Below, piece after piece: positions 45,855 to 55,633 of a DNA stretch of 64,000 nucleotides. How positions within the stretch are numbered: the first letter of the stretch is position 1; the number at the start of each line of letters is the position of its first letter. Where the stretch lies: positions 248,001 through 312,000 of the forward strand of contig NZ_OZ060389.1 in NCBI RefSeq assembly GCF_964059005.1. The letters are read 5' to 3'. Made by a program: the position numbers and the translations under genes. The notes under the pieces were generated by a model, which searched no databases, was not told where the DNA came from, and saw nothing but the letters and a program-made list of their open reading frames with translations. Source of the stretch: Buchnera aphidicola (Thelaxes suberi). Lineage in GTDB: Bacteria > Pseudomonadota > Gammaproteobacteria > Enterobacterales > Enterobacteriaceae.

Positions 45855-47318
45855 ATGAAAATTAAAAAATCAGTTACATGTTGTCTAATTATTTTTGGTG
45901 CTAAAGGAGATCTTACTCGAAGAAAACTATTACCAGCATTATATAATTTAGAAAAAATTGGGCAATTAAATAAAAATTTCCGAATTATTAGTGTTGGTCG
46001 TGCATCGTGGAATAATCAAGACTATTTAAAAATAGTAAAAAAATCATTAGTAAATTTTTTAAATAGTGAGATAGATATAAATATATGGAAGAAACTAAAA
46101 ATAAGATTTAATTTTTGTAATTTAGATGTAAATAAAATTTATGATTTTGTAAATTTAAAAACTTTTTTGACAAATTCTGATGAATTAATTATTAATTATT
46201 TTGCTACTCCATCGAGTCTTTTTGAATCAATTTGTAGAGGATTAGCATATATATCATTAAACTCTGATAATTCTAAAATTGTTATAGAAAAACCAATAGG
46301 AAATTCATTAATAACTTCTAAATTAATTAATAACAATATAGGAAAATATTTTAAAGAGCATCAAATTTTTAGAATCGATCATTATTTAGGAAAAGAAACA
46401 ATATTAAATCTTTTATCATTACGGTTCGCTAATAGCATTTTTTGTAATATTTGGAATAAAAACTATATAGACAATATTCAAATTACTTTGTCTGAAGAAG
46501 TGGGTATAGAAGGAAGATGGAATTATTTTAATCAAACTGGTCAGATTCGTGATATGATTCAAAATCATTTACTGCAAATTTTAACTATTATTACTATGGA
46601 AAATCCTAATAATTTAGAATCGAATAGTATTCGTAATGAAAAAATAAAGATTTTAAAATCTTTAAGATTTCTCAATAAAAAAAATATTAATAATAATATT
46701 ATATTAGGGCAATATGGTACAGGTTTATTAAAGGGAAAAAAAATTCCTGCTTATAGAGAAGAAGATGTGTCAATATCATCTAGTAATATAGAAACTTTTG
46801 CAGCGATGAAGATATTTATTGATAATGAATCATGGAAGAATGTTCCTTTTTATATACGTACAGGTAAGCGTTTAAATAAAAAATATTCAAAAATAGTAAT
46901 AGTATTTAAAAAATCAATAAATCATTTAAATTTTGATGATTTTCATCATGTTATTAATAATAAATTAATTATTCATTTAGAACCTAACGAAGGATGGGAT
47001 TTAGAAATATTTAATAAAATACCTAATATAGGTAGTCAATACGAATTAAAAAGATGCAAATTAAGTTTGTCTTATAATCATGAATTTAGTAATTACAATA
47101 TAATTGATGCATATACACGTTTATTATCAGAATGTATTCAAGATAATCAATCATTATTTGTTTGTAGAGATGAGATTGAACAATCATGGAAGTGGATTGA
47201 TACTATTATTAATTTATGCAAGGAACAAAATGTTCCAATACACCAATATCAACCAGGTAGTTATGGCCCAATAGAATCAAAAAATTTGTTATTACAAGAC
47301 AACAGAAATTGGATTTAG
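45855..47318 (+). CDS. zwf: Glucose-6-phosphate 1-dehydrogenase
   Basis: First step of the oxidative pentose-phosphate pathway, NADP-linked. It has 487 residues (E. coli 491). The nucleotide loop is IIFGAKGDLTRRKLLPALYNL. The substrate/catalytic motif FRIDHYLGKE contains the essential Asp-His pair, and VPFYIRTGKRL is conserved. agag lies just before the ATG. With pgl at 16261 it generates NADPH. Confidence 0.97.
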   Translation: MKIKKSVTCCLIIFGAKGDLTRRKLLPALYNLEKIGQLNKNFRIISVGRASWNNQDYLKIVKKSLVNFLNSEIDINIWKKLKIRFNFCNLDVNKIYDFVNLKTFLTNSDELIINYFATPSSLFESICRGLAYISLNSDNSKIVIEKPIGNSLITSKLINNNIGKYFKEHQIFRIDHYLGKETILNLLSLRFANSIFCNIWNKNYIDNIQITLSEEVGIEGRWNYFNQTGQIRDMIQNHLLQILTIITMENPNNLESNSIRNEKIKILKSLRFLNKKNINNNIILGQYGTGLLKGKKIPAYREEDVSISSSNIETFAAMKIFIDNESWKNVPFYIRTGKRLNKKYSKIVIVFKKSINHLNFDDFHHVINNKLIIHLEPNEGWDLEIFNKIPNIGSQYELKRCKLSLSYNHEFSNYNIIDAYTRLLSECIQDNQSLFVCRDEIEQSWKWIDTIINLCKEQNVPIHQYQPGSYGPIESKNLLLQDNRNWI

Positions 47319-47450
47319 TTTTTAATGATATAGTAATTATTATACATAAATAAGATATATATTTTTATTTTTAAAATACTTTAAATCTGATTTAATTTAA
47401 TTTTTATTAATCACATTTATGCTTTTAATACATTAGTACAGGATTTATAT

Positions 47451-48347
47451 ATGTTAAGAACTCTTTTATTCTCATTAACTAATATTTCAATTGTATTTAT
47501 GCTAGGTGTAATATTAACTATTACTGGAATAAAATCACAAAGTTTATATGGGATATTAATTTATGCATTAATATTTGGATTTTTCAGTTCTATAATATCA
47601 TTATTTATATCTAAATGGGTTGCTATGCATTCAGTAAATGCGCAAATTATTCAACCTCAAAGGAGTGCAATAGAAGAATGGCTATTAGAAACTGTACGTA
47701 AACAATCTAAAAAAGCAAAAATTAATCTTCCAGAAATAGCTATTTACTCATCCTTAGATATGAATGCTTTTGCAACTGGAGCAACAAAAAATTCTTCTTT
47801 AATTGCTGTTTCAACAGGTTTAATTAAAAATATGTCAAAAAATGAAATTGAAGCAGTATTAGCTCATGAAATTAGTCATATTTCTAATGGTGATATGGTA
47901 ACTATGACTATGTTACAAGGGGTTATTAATACTTTTGTCATTTTTGTATCTAAATTAATAGCTCAATTTGTTAGTAAAATATTTTCTTCTAATAATAATG
48001 AAGAAGAAAATAATTTTTTTTCCATAGATCATATTCATAATTTTATTTATTCAATTTTATCTATGATTTTAGAGTTAACATTAGGTTTAATAGCAAGTAT
48101 GATTATTTTATGGTTTTCAAGAAAAAGAGAATTTTGTGCTGACAAAGATGCTATTTACTTATCAAGTAAAGATAACATGATTGCTGCTTTAGAAAAATTA
48201 AAAAAAAGTCATGAAATAGAAATAAGTAGTGCTATGTCTGCTTTTTGTATTAACAATAAACAAAATAATAATTTTTTTTCTTCAAAACTTTTTATGAGTC
48301 ATCCTTCTCTTTCTGAGCGTATTCAAGCTTTAAAAGAGTTATTATAA
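47451..48347 (+). CDS. htpX: Membrane zinc metalloprotease HtpX
   Basis: M48 inner-membrane protease for membrane-protein quality control. It has 298 residues (E. coli 293). Two N-terminal transmembrane segments (about 5-25 and 35-55) are present. The zinc motif HEISH is at 139-143, and a third and fourth hydrophobic segment lie around 155-220. The downstream zinc ligand lies in REFCADKDAI. An aggat ribosome site precedes the ATG. Confidence 0.95.
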   Translation: MLRTLLFSLTNISIVFMLGVILTITGIKSQSLYGILIYALIFGFFSSIISLFISKWVAMHSVNAQIIQPQRSAIEEWLLETVRKQSKKAKINLPEIAIYSSLDMNAFATGATKNSSLIAVSTGLIKNMSKNEIEAVLAHEISHISNGDMVTMTMLQGVINTFVIFVSKLIAQFVSKIFSSNNNEEENNFFSIDHIHNFIYSILSMILELTLGLIASMIILWFSRKREFCADKDAIYLSSKDNMIAALEKLKKSHEIEISSAMSAFCINNKQNNNFFSSKLFMSHPSLSERIQALKELL

Positions 48348-48620
48348 AAAATTTTTATATAAACTAATTTTTATTATGGGGTTTGTAATATTCTTGTATA
48401 TTTAATACACATAATGTTGTATATACCAAAATATTTACATGCTTATATCGATTTAAAATTTTTAATTTTAAATTAGGATTTTTATTAAAATAATTATTTT
48501 TTAATAAAAAATTTTACTTGTAAAAATTAAAAATTCGATATAAAGTTATGATAACTGAATATTTTTATATTGAAACAACATACACTAACAAATTCAGCCC
48601 TATTTTTAACGGAGTTTCTA

Positions 48621-50183
48621 ATGGCTTTTTTTTTAGACCCGTCGTTTTGGGTTGGGCTATTAACACTAGTATTATTAGAAATTATTTTAGGATTAGACAA
48701 TTTACTATTTATAGCGATTTTAGTAGCAAAATTACCTCCAACACAACGCGATAAAGCTCGCATTTTAGGGTTAATATCAGCTCTTTGTATGCGATTAGTA
48801 TTGTTATTTACATTTTCACATTTATTGAAAATGCAAACTATAGTCATAAAAAATTATTTTTTTTCTATTTCTTCGCGAAGTTTGATTCTTTTAGTAGGAG
48901 GGATATTCTTACTATTTAAAGCTACAATGGAATTACATGAGCGAATAGGAGCAAAAGAAAAAAATCCTGCATCAAAAAAAAAAAATTATGCTAGCTTTTG
49001 GATAGTAGTACTACAAATAATAATATTAGATGCAATTTTTTCTCTTGATTCAATCATTACAGCATTAGGTATGGTTAACAAATTATTTGTAATGATAGCT
49101 TCTATTATTATCGCTACATCTATTATGTTATTAATTTCTAAAGAATTGACTAAATTTATTAATTTACATCAAACTGTTGTTGTATTATGTTTAAGTTTTT
49201 TATTAATAGTAGGGTTAAGCTTAATAGCAGAATCTTTTGGATTTTTTATTCCTAAAGAATATTTGTATGCAGCTGTTACTTTTTCTATCTTCATTGAATT
49301 TATTAATCAAATGTCTCATCGTAATTTAATGAAACATCAAAATCGCATACCGTTAAGAGAAAGAACTGCAAGTATGGTTCTTAGATTTATATCTAGACAA
49401 TCTAAATTTAGACCAAATTTAAAGAAAAAAAATAATCAATATATATTATTAGAAAAACCAGATGCTGCATTAGACGCTTTTCAAGATGAAGAAAAATATA
49501 TGATAACTGCAGTATTAACTTTATCAGGAAGATCTATTCGAAGTATGATGACCCCAAGAGGTGATATATCATGGGTAAACGCAAATCATTCTAATACAGA
49601 AATTAAATCTCAATTATTAAAAAGTCCACATAGTTTATTCCCTGTATGTCAGGGTGAATTAGATGAAATAATTGGTGTTGTCAGAGCAAAGGAACTATTA
49701 GTAACAATAGAAGAGAATAATGATATTGTAGAATTTGCAAAAAAAATACCTCCTATTATTATTCCTGATACAATAGATCCTATTAATTTACTAAATTTAT
49801 TACGTACAGCAAGAGGTAATTTTGTAATTGTTACTAATGAATTTGGGATAGTTCAAGGATTAGTTACGCCTTTAGATATATTAGAAGCTATAGCAGGTGA
49901 ATTTCCTGATGCTGACGAAACTCCAGATATTATATTTGAAGGTAATAATAGTTGGTTGGTTAAGGGATCTACAGATTTACATTCTTTAGAACAACATTTA
50001 AAGAATGATTTATTTCTTAATAAAAACAAAATTTTTACATCACTTGCTGGTTTATTAATAGCTCAAAAAGGTCGGTTACCAGTAACCGGAGAAGTAATTC
50101 ATATTTCTCCTTTTTCTTTTCATATTATTGCAGCAACAACATATCGTATTAATTTAGTACGAATCATAAAAAATAATTTTTAA
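48621..50183 (+). CDS. yoaE: TerC-family inner-membrane protein with CBS and CorC domains (YoaE)
   Basis: 520 residues from the ATG at 48621, preceded by ggag at 48611-48614 (E. coli YoaE 518); an upstream TTG frame at 48570 is not favoured. The N-terminal TerC domain (about 1-240) has seven or so transmembrane segments starting LDPSFWVGLLTLVLLEIILGLDN. A CBS pair follows (about 300-420, SMMTPRGDISWV and DPINLLNLLRTARGNFVIV). The C-terminal CorC/HlyC domain comes last. The family is thought to handle metal ions, with function not firmly known. It contains a 12-A tract at 48974-48985. Confidence 0.93.
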   Translation: MAFFLDPSFWVGLLTLVLLEIILGLDNLLFIAILVAKLPPTQRDKARILGLISALCMRLVLLFTFSHLLKMQTIVIKNYFFSISSRSLILLVGGIFLLFKATMELHERIGAKEKNPASKKKNYASFWIVVLQIIILDAIFSLDSIITALGMVNKLFVMIASIIIATSIMLLISKELTKFINLHQTVVVLCLSFLLIVGLSLIAESFGFFIPKEYLYAAVTFSIFIEFINQMSHRNLMKHQNRIPLRERTASMVLRFISRQSKFRPNLKKKNNQYILLEKPDAALDAFQDEEKYMITAVLTLSGRSIRSMMTPRGDISWVNANHSNTEIKSQLLKSPHSLFPVCQGELDEIIGVVRAKELLVTIEENNDIVEFAKKIPPIIIPDTIDPINLLNLLRTARGNFVIVTNEFGIVQGLVTPLDILEAIAGEFPDADETPDIIFEGNNSWLVKGSTDLHSLEQHLKNDLFLNKNKIFTSLAGLLIAQKGRLPVTGEVIHISPFSFHIIAATTYRINLVRIIKNNF

Positions 50184-50263
50184 AAAAATAATTATTTTGT
50201 TTAATCAAATAGAATCTTGTTTGAATTATAAAATTTAATTAATTTCATGAGATATAACTTAAT

Positions 50264-50944
50264 TTGAAAAGTAAAATCAAAATTCTTACAATAGATGCTT
50301 CTTTTGAAGAATGTTCAGTTGCATTATTTAATTGTGGAATATATCAACAAATTAATCAAATATGTATAAAAAATCATACTAAAATTTTAATTCCTATGAT
50401 TGATACTATTTTAAAAAACAATACAGTTACAGTAAATCAATTAAATTTAATTGCTTTTTCAAGAGGACCTGGAAATTTTTCCAGTATAAGAATTGTAAAT
50501 AGCATTGTTCAAGGGTTATCCATAGCTTATGATATTCCTATATTAGGAGTATCAACATTAAAAATTATAGCAGAACATTATTGGAAAAAAAAAAATCAAA
50601 CAGTAAGAAAATTTATTGTTTGCATGCACGCAAATTCTACAACAGCTTATTTAGGAAAATATATTCGATCAGAATCAAATGTATGGAACACATGTTATTC
50701 CGATCGATTAATAAAAAAATGTGATATTAAATCAATTATTATCAATAATAACGCAAATTTTTTTTATATCGGAAATGTATGGAGTAATAATTTTTCTGAC
50801 ATACATTCCATGAATAAAGAAGTATATACAATTAAACCTTATGCAATTGACATTATTCCAATTGCATTATTATATTTTCAAAATAATATAACATCATTGA
50901 TGTCAAAAAATATATTCCCTAATTATATAAATAATTTCATTTAA
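50264..50944 (+). CDS. tsaB: tRNA threonylcarbamoyladenosine biosynthesis protein TsaB
   Basis: Partner of TsaD in making t6A37 on ANN-decoding tRNAs. It has 226 residues (E. coli 231). ILTIDASFEECSVALF, NHTKILIPMID and FSRGPGNFSSIRI match the family's ASKHA fold. Start is TTG at 50264, because the conserved N-terminus begins immediately and no ATG fits; the ribosome site is weak. An 11-A tract (50585-50595) lies inside. It converges on minE with 24 nt between. Confidence 0.92.
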   Translation: MKSKIKILTIDASFEECSVALFNCGIYQQINQICIKNHTKILIPMIDTILKNNTVTVNQLNLIAFSRGPGNFSSIRIVNSIVQGLSIAYDIPILGVSTLKIIAEHYWKKKNQTVRKFIVCMHANSTTAYLGKYIRSESNVWNTCYSDRLIKKCDIKSIIINNNANFFYIGNVWSNNFSDIHSMNKEVYTIKPYAIDIIPIALLYFQNNITSLMSKNIFPNYINNFI

Positions 50945-50968
50945 AATATTTTATTATTAATGATTACA

Positions 50969-51223
50969 TTATTCTGGTAATACTATATTTAATTCTAATA
51001 TAAAAATATCTTTATTTTTTTTATCAAATTGTATTTTTACCATATTGGAATCAATTTTTACATACTTACATATCACTTTCATTATTTCATGTTTTAATTG
51101 AGGAAGGTATTTTGGTTCAATATTATTTTTTCTATTTTCTGCGACAATAATTTGTAATCTTTTTTTAGCTATACTTGCAGCTGTAGTTTTTTTTCTTGAT
51201 ATAAAAAAATCTAACAATGACAT
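50969..51223 (-). CDS. minE: Cell-division topological specificity factor MinE
   Basis: 84 residues (E. coli 88). The N-terminal MSLLDFFISRKKTTAASIAKKRL contains the membrane-contacting and MinD-activating segment. The C-terminal beta domain follows. It starts 3 nt after the minD stop, last of minC-minD-minE. It restricts MinCD to the poles so the Z ring forms mid-cell. Confidence 0.96.
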   Translation of the reverse strand: MSLLDFFISRKKTTAASIAKKRLQIIVAENRKNNIEPKYLPQLKHEIMKVICKYVKIDSNMVKIQFDKKNKDIFILELNIVLPE

Positions 51224-51226
51224 AAA

Positions 51227-52045
51227 TTATCCTCCAAATAATCGCCTTAAAAAACTTTTTTTTTCTTCTTTAATAAATCTAAGAGGGCAATTTTTTCCCA
51301 ATAATCTATTAACAGTATCAGAATAAGCTTGCCCTGATTGAGATGTCTTGTCTAAAATTATAGGTATACCCTGATTGGAAGATTTTAAAATAAAATTATC
51401 TTCTGGAATTACTCCGATTATTGGAGTATGTAAAATATCTGATACATCTTCTATACTTAACATTTCTCCTTTTGCTACTCTAGTAGGATTATATCTTGTT
51501 ATTAGAATATTTTCTTTAACTGGTAATTCATTATTTTTTGCACGCTTTGTTTTAGAAGAAAGCATTCCTAATATTCGATCTGAATCACGTACAGAAGAAA
51601 CTTCAGGATTAGTAGTAATAATTGCTTCATCTGCAAAATAAATAGCTGATAATGCTCCATTTTCAATTCCTGCCGGAGAATCACATATTATAAATTCAAA
51701 ACCTTTATCTAATAATTCTTGTAATACAAAATATACTCCAGACTGTGTTAAAGATTCTTTATCTCGAGTCTGAGATGCTGGTAATATAAATAAATTTTCT
51801 GTTCTTTTATCCTTAATCAATGCTTGATTTAAAGTAGCTTCTTTTTGTATAACATTGACAAAATCATATACTACTCTACGTTCACACCCCATTATTAAAT
51901 CTAAATTACGCAAACCTATATCAAAATCAATTACAACTGTCTTTTTTCCCTTTAAAGCTAGACCTGTTGCAATAGATGCGCTAGAAGTTGTTTTTCCTAC
52001 TCCTCCTTTACCTGAAGTAATCACTATAATACGAGATGAATCCAT
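51227..52045 (-). CDS. minD: Septum-site-determining ATPase MinD
   Basis: 272 residues (E. coli 270). The deviant Walker A motif is GKGGVGKT at residues 12-19, with the CDSPAGIENGAL switch region. The C-terminal amphipathic membrane-targeting helix (KKSFLRRLFGG) is intact. Strong conservation suggests full activity. It is 29 nt after minC and has a gagga ribosome site. Confidence 0.97.
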   Translation of the reverse strand: MDSSRIIVITSGKGGVGKTTSSASIATGLALKGKKTVVIDFDIGLRNLDLIMGCERRVVYDFVNVIQKEATLNQALIKDKRTENLFILPASQTRDKESLTQSGVYFVLQELLDKGFEFIICDSPAGIENGALSAIYFADEAIITTNPEVSSVRDSDRILGMLSSKTKRAKNNELPVKENILITRYNPTRVAKGEMLSIEDVSDILHTPIIGVIPEDNFILKSSNQGIPIILDKTSQSGQAYSDTVNRLLGKNCPLRFIKEEKKSFLRRLFGG

Positions 52046-52074
52046 AAACTGTTCCTCTTACTTATGCATCTATT

Positions 52075-52815
52075 TTAATGAAGTTTCGCAATATTTAATA
52101 TTTTACTATTTAAAAAAAAACGAACACCTTTACCAATTAATTCTAATGGTATTTTATCCATTAACCAATATTCTCCGGCAATAGAAACTAATTCTGCGAA
52201 AATTTTTGTACAAAAAATTTGACAGTTTTGATTTCCGTCAGCTCCTGCTAATACTCTACCTCTCAACGCCCCATATATATGAACATTGCCATTAGAAACA
52301 ATTTCAGCGCCAGCACTAACATTATTTATAATAACTAAATCAGAATCAGGGGCATAAATTTTTTGACCTGATCGTATTGGAGTATTAATGATGCATTGTT
52401 TTTTTTTTATTTTAATATTATCGGTTGTGTTGTTTAAATGATAGAAATCAGTTTTTTTTTTTTCGTTATAAAATGAAAAAAAATTATTTTGATAATATTT
52501 TTTTAATTTATTTATTTCAGAAAATATCGGAATTCCTGAATTGATAATTTTTTTTGTTAAATTATCGTCAGTAGAACCTAAAAATCCTATTATTTTTAAC
52601 TGAAACGATTGAAGTATTTTTTTTATTTTTAGCCAATTCACTGTATGAGATAAATAATTTACATTCAATACAACAGCAGAAGAATTAAAGAAATATGGAA
52701 ATTTTTTAATTTTCTTCTTTAATTCTATATTTACTAATTCGGTATTTTCACTGTATATACACAATACTAACAAAGTAAAATTTTGTCCTTTAAATTCAAT
52801 AATTTTATTATTCAT
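52075..52815 (-). CDS. minC: Septum-site-determining protein MinC
   Basis: FtsZ-assembly inhibitor of 246 residues (E. coli 231). The divergent N-terminal FtsZ-binding domain (about 1-105) is followed by a Lys-rich linker. The conserved right-handed beta-helix domain (IRSGQKIYAPDSDLVIINNVSAGAEIVSNGNVHIYG) interacts with MinD and the septum. It is first gene of the minCDE operon. Confidence 0.95.
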   Translation of the reverse strand: MNNKIIEFKGQNFTLLVLCIYSENTELVNIELKKKIKKFPYFFNSSAVVLNVNYLSHTVNWLKIKKILQSFQLKIIGFLGSTDDNLTKKIINSGIPIFSEINKLKKYYQNNFFSFYNEKKKTDFYHLNNTTDNIKIKKKQCIINTPIRSGQKIYAPDSDLVIINNVSAGAEIVSNGNVHIYGALRGRVLAGADGNQNCQIFCTKIFAELVSIAGEYWLMDKIPLELIGKGVRFFLNSKILNIAKLH

Positions 52816-53062
52816 AATTTATTAACTCAAAAATTTTTAAAAATATTTAAATTTAATTTTTAAAATATTAAATATATTGTACAGGAATATTTTTTATTAA
52901 TAAAAATAATTATTTTTAAAATAATTCATTTTTATTACAATTGATATATTATTATTAAATAATATTATTATAAATTTTTTATTATTAAATTATAAACTTT
53001 TTTTATGAATTGTTAAATCTGCTATTATATGATTATTTAATAAAAAAGATAAGGGTAAGTGC

Positions 53063-54121
53063 GTGATTTTTAATTTAAATAGTACTAGTGAAGTGATTTT
53101 TCATGTAAAAAAATATTTTTTTAATAAAAATATTTTAATAACTGGTTTTATAGAAGATGATATTAGTAATTATTTAACAGCAAATAACATAACAATTTCT
53201 GTTGCAAAGTATGATTTATGGCTGTTTCATAAAAATAATTCTACAGGATCAATTTATTTTAGAACAAAATTACATAAAAATTTTTTAAAAAAAAAAAATG
53301 TTGTAATCTATTTTTGGAATAAAAATAAAAAAGAATCTATTTTTGATTTAATGTACTTATTATCTAATTTATCAATTAATACACAAATATTTTTAATAGG
53401 AAAAAATACTAGCGGTATTAATACTTCAATTAATATTTTCAATAAATGGATGACGTTAAAAAAAATTAAATTTATGCGGAAATGCTCTCTTTTTTATGGA
53501 AAAAATTTTAAAAAATACGAGTTCCATTTACATAATTTTTATAGTAAATATTGCTGGAAAAATATTTTTATTTATTCACTTCCAGGAGTTTTTGGATATA
53601 GCAAAGTAGATGAAGGAACAAAATTATTAATTGATTCATTACAAAATATTAAAAAGAAAAAAGTATTAGATTTATGTTGCGGATCTGGAATAGTTTCTAT
53701 TTTTATTTTAAAAAATTTTAATAATATACAATTAACAGCTTGTGATAATCATAAAAATGCTATAATAAGTTGTAGAATAAATTTTTGTATTAATAAAGTT
53801 TATGGGAAGATTATATCTAGTGATCTATATTCAAATATTAAAAGTAAATTTGACTTAATTATTACTAACCCTCCTTATCATACAGATTTATCATATAATT
53901 TGTTAATGATTCGTAAAATTATTTTAAAATCTAGTAATTATTTAACATCTACTGGTCAATTAATGGTTGTTTTAAACAAAAGCATAAATATAAAACCAAT
54001 ACTACATACATTTATTCAAAACTATGTAATAACAAAACATAATAATAATTATATAGTATATACTATACAAAAAAAATTTTTTTTATACCCAGAGCGGGAA
54101 TTGAACCCGCAAAGCTGTTAA
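53063..54121 (+). CDS. rsmC: 16S rRNA (guanine1207-N2)-methyltransferase RsmC, 3' end overlapping tRNA-Leu
   Basis: 352 residues (E. coli 343). The N-terminal half is a degenerate methyltransferase-like domain. The C-terminal catalytic domain has the SAM loop VLDLCCGSGIVSIF and the active-site IITNPPYHTD. Start is GTG at 53063 with aaggg upstream. The last dozen codons (after YTIQKKFF) have no family similarity. They come from reading through the complement of the tRNA-Leu 3' half, and the stop lies inside the tRNA gene. The original stop was evidently lost and the next in-frame one adopted. Confidence 0.9.
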   Translation: MIFNLNSTSEVIFHVKKYFFNKNILITGFIEDDISNYLTANNITISVAKYDLWLFHKNNSTGSIYFRTKLHKNFLKKKNVVIYFWNKNKKESIFDLMYLLSNLSINTQIFLIGKNTSGINTSINIFNKWMTLKKIKFMRKCSLFYGKNFKKYEFHLHNFYSKYCWKNIFIYSLPGVFGYSKVDEGTKLLIDSLQNIKKKKVLDLCCGSGIVSIFILKNFNNIQLTACDNHKNAIISCRINFCINKVYGKIISSDLYSNIKSKFDLIITNPPYHTDLSYNLLMIRKIILKSSNYLTSTGQLMVVLNKSINIKPILHTFIQNYVITKHNNNYIVYTIQKKFFLYPERELNPQSC

Positions 54122-54169
54122 GCCGAGGGATTTTAAGTCCCTTGTGTTTACCAATTTCACCATCCGGGC
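54086..54169 (-). tRNA. tRNA-Leu (anticodon UAA)
   Basis: An 84-nt cloverleaf with acceptor GCCCGGA paired to TCTGGGT, anticodon loop CUUAAAA, a long variable arm and T-loop GGTTCAATTCC. The discriminator is A, as expected for leucine. CCA is not encoded. It reads UUA, the dominant leucine codon here. Its 3' 36 nt overlap the rsmC end on the opposite strand. It lies beside tRNA-Cys, as cysT-leuZ do in E. coli. Confidence 0.96.
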
Positions 54170-54204
54170 ATATATCATAAATACAATTATTATAGTTTGT
54201 AACA

Positions 54205-54275
54205 AGGCGCATCCCGGAATTGAACCGGGTTAAACGGATTTGCAATCCGCTGCATAACCATTCTGCCAAAGCGCC
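54205..54275 (-). tRNA. tRNA-Cys (anticodon GCA)
   Basis: A 71-nt cloverleaf with acceptor GGCGCUU paired to AUGCGCC, anticodon loop UUGCAAA and T-arm CCGGTTCAATTCCGG. Discriminator is U73, the cysteine identity base. CCA is not encoded. It is 35 nt upstream of tRNA-Leu on the same strand, probably co-transcribed. Confidence 0.96.
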
Positions 54276-54471
54276 AATAATACTTTAAATTAATATTATA
54301 ATTATAAAATTTTTTTATAAAATTATCAATAAATTTATTACTACTTTATAAAAAAAAATTATGTTTTATGTAAAAGTTTATATATTACTTAAGAATAAAA
54401 ATTATTTCTTGTTTTTTGATATTATATATATTATTATTTAAATATAATATTTAGAATTTCCTAAATATAAA

Positions 54472-54557
54472 GGAGGAGTGGCCGAGTGGTTTAAGGCAGC
54501 GGTCTTGAAAACCGCCGATGATAACATCATCCGAGAGTTCGAATCCCTCCTCCTCCA
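54472..54557 (+). tRNA. tRNA-Ser (anticodon UGA)
   Basis: An 86-nt class II tRNA. The acceptor GGAGGAG pairs with CTCCTCC, the anticodon stem-loop GGTCTTGAAAACC gives UGA, and the variable arm is a 6-bp GATGAT/ATCATC hairpin. Two oddities are visible: the T-stem (GAGAG/CCCTC) has one A-C mismatch, and the discriminator base is A instead of the usual serine G. CCA is not encoded. It is divergent from the Cys-Leu pair. Confidence 0.94.
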
Positions 54558-54633
54558 ATAAACTTTAATCTTAAATAAATTTTTTATTAATAATTTTATT
54601 TAATTATATTATTTTATAATAAATTTTTTTCAT

Positions 54634-55293
54634 TTAAATTAAAATTAAAGCTCTTTTTCCAATAATTACTTCTCCTATAAATGTTTTACCATTTTTTAAA
54701 GTTACAACCACTTTTTCTCCTAATTTTGCATTATTTAAAGCTTTTCCTTCTAAAACAATGCTAAATGAAGATCCTTTTATTACACATAATAATTGTTGAT
54801 TTTTGTGAACTGATTGATCTTTCCCCATAATTTTATTAAAAATTGGAGCGAAAATATCAGGTATATAATTACTTATTTTATTTTCAATAATACTTTTATC
54901 TAAATTTAATTTAGAATCCAAAAATTTATAATTTGTGTGCTTATCAATACCAATTTTTTTTAAATCACTTTCTTCTGTTAATTTACTGGTATTCAAAAAA
55001 TCATATTGTTTAAAGTGATTAAATGCAATTTGTGCATTCTCATTAAAATAATAAAAATTATGTGTTTTTTTATAGAAATTATCATAGTGCAGATTTTGAT
55101 TTATTACAGAATCATTTGAATGATAAGAATTTTTCCATTTATGAACCAATGAATGAAACATTGATTTCATATTTTGTACATAATTAATAGTTTTATCCTG
55201 TGAAGGAATTAATGCTTTTTTATTAATTACGTTAAATCCTACAATTAATGTAATTATTATAATTAAAAATAAGAATACTTTTTTATATTTCAT
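54634..55293 (-). CDS. flgA: Flagellar P-ring assembly chaperone FlgA
   Basis: 219 residues, the E. coli length. An N-terminal hydrophobic segment (residues 5-22) acts as signal or anchor. The middle is highly divergent, Asn/Lys-rich. The C-terminal SAF-like domain is clear: SFSIVLEGKALNNAKLGEKVVV and KTFIGEVI match the FlgA end EGQALNNAAVAQNARVRM. It helps FlgI polymerise in the periplasm. It is divergent from flgB across 340 nt. flgM and flgN, which adjoin flgA in E. coli, are absent. Confidence 0.87.
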   Translation of the reverse strand: MKYKKVFLFLIIIITLIVGFNVINKKALIPSQDKTINYVQNMKSMFHSLVHKWKNSYHSNDSVINQNLHYDNFYKKTHNFYYFNENAQIAFNHFKQYDFLNTSKLTEESDLKKIGIDKHTNYKFLDSKLNLDKSIIENKISNYIPDIFAPIFNKIMGKDQSVHKNQQLLCVIKGSSFSIVLEGKALNNAKLGEKVVVTLKNGKTFIGEVIIGKRALILI

Positions 55294-55633
55294 ACGTTAA
55301 ACTCGATTTAGTCTTTATATTAAGAATAAAAAAATGTGTTTTAATGATGTAAAATATGCACTATTAATAATACCAATTATTATATCTAAAAACTAGTAAT
55401 GTACACAGACTTATTATTTTAATAGAAAATTATTTTTTATTTTTTTATAAATAAAAATAAAAATATAAAAAAAATTAATTTTTTTGTTTACAAAATAGTT
55501 TGTTAATGTTAAATAAAAAAATAATATTTATTAATTATGTATAAATTACATACGTTTATTACTGCTATTTTATTTTAAAATAAAAAAAAATAAAAATAAA
55601 ATTTTATAAAAATTTAAATTGAAAGAGGTGAAT
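55294..55633. other. Divergent flgA/flgB intergenic region
   Basis: 340 nt, A/T-rich, no gene. It must drive flgA leftward and the flgB-J series rightward. I see no convincing FlhDC or sigma-28 site. Confidence 0.55.

Noticed and set aside
54063..54269. 68-codon minus-strand frame over the Leu and Cys tRNAs
   Set aside because: It is a translation of the tRNA genes themselves; both cloverleaves are unambiguous.
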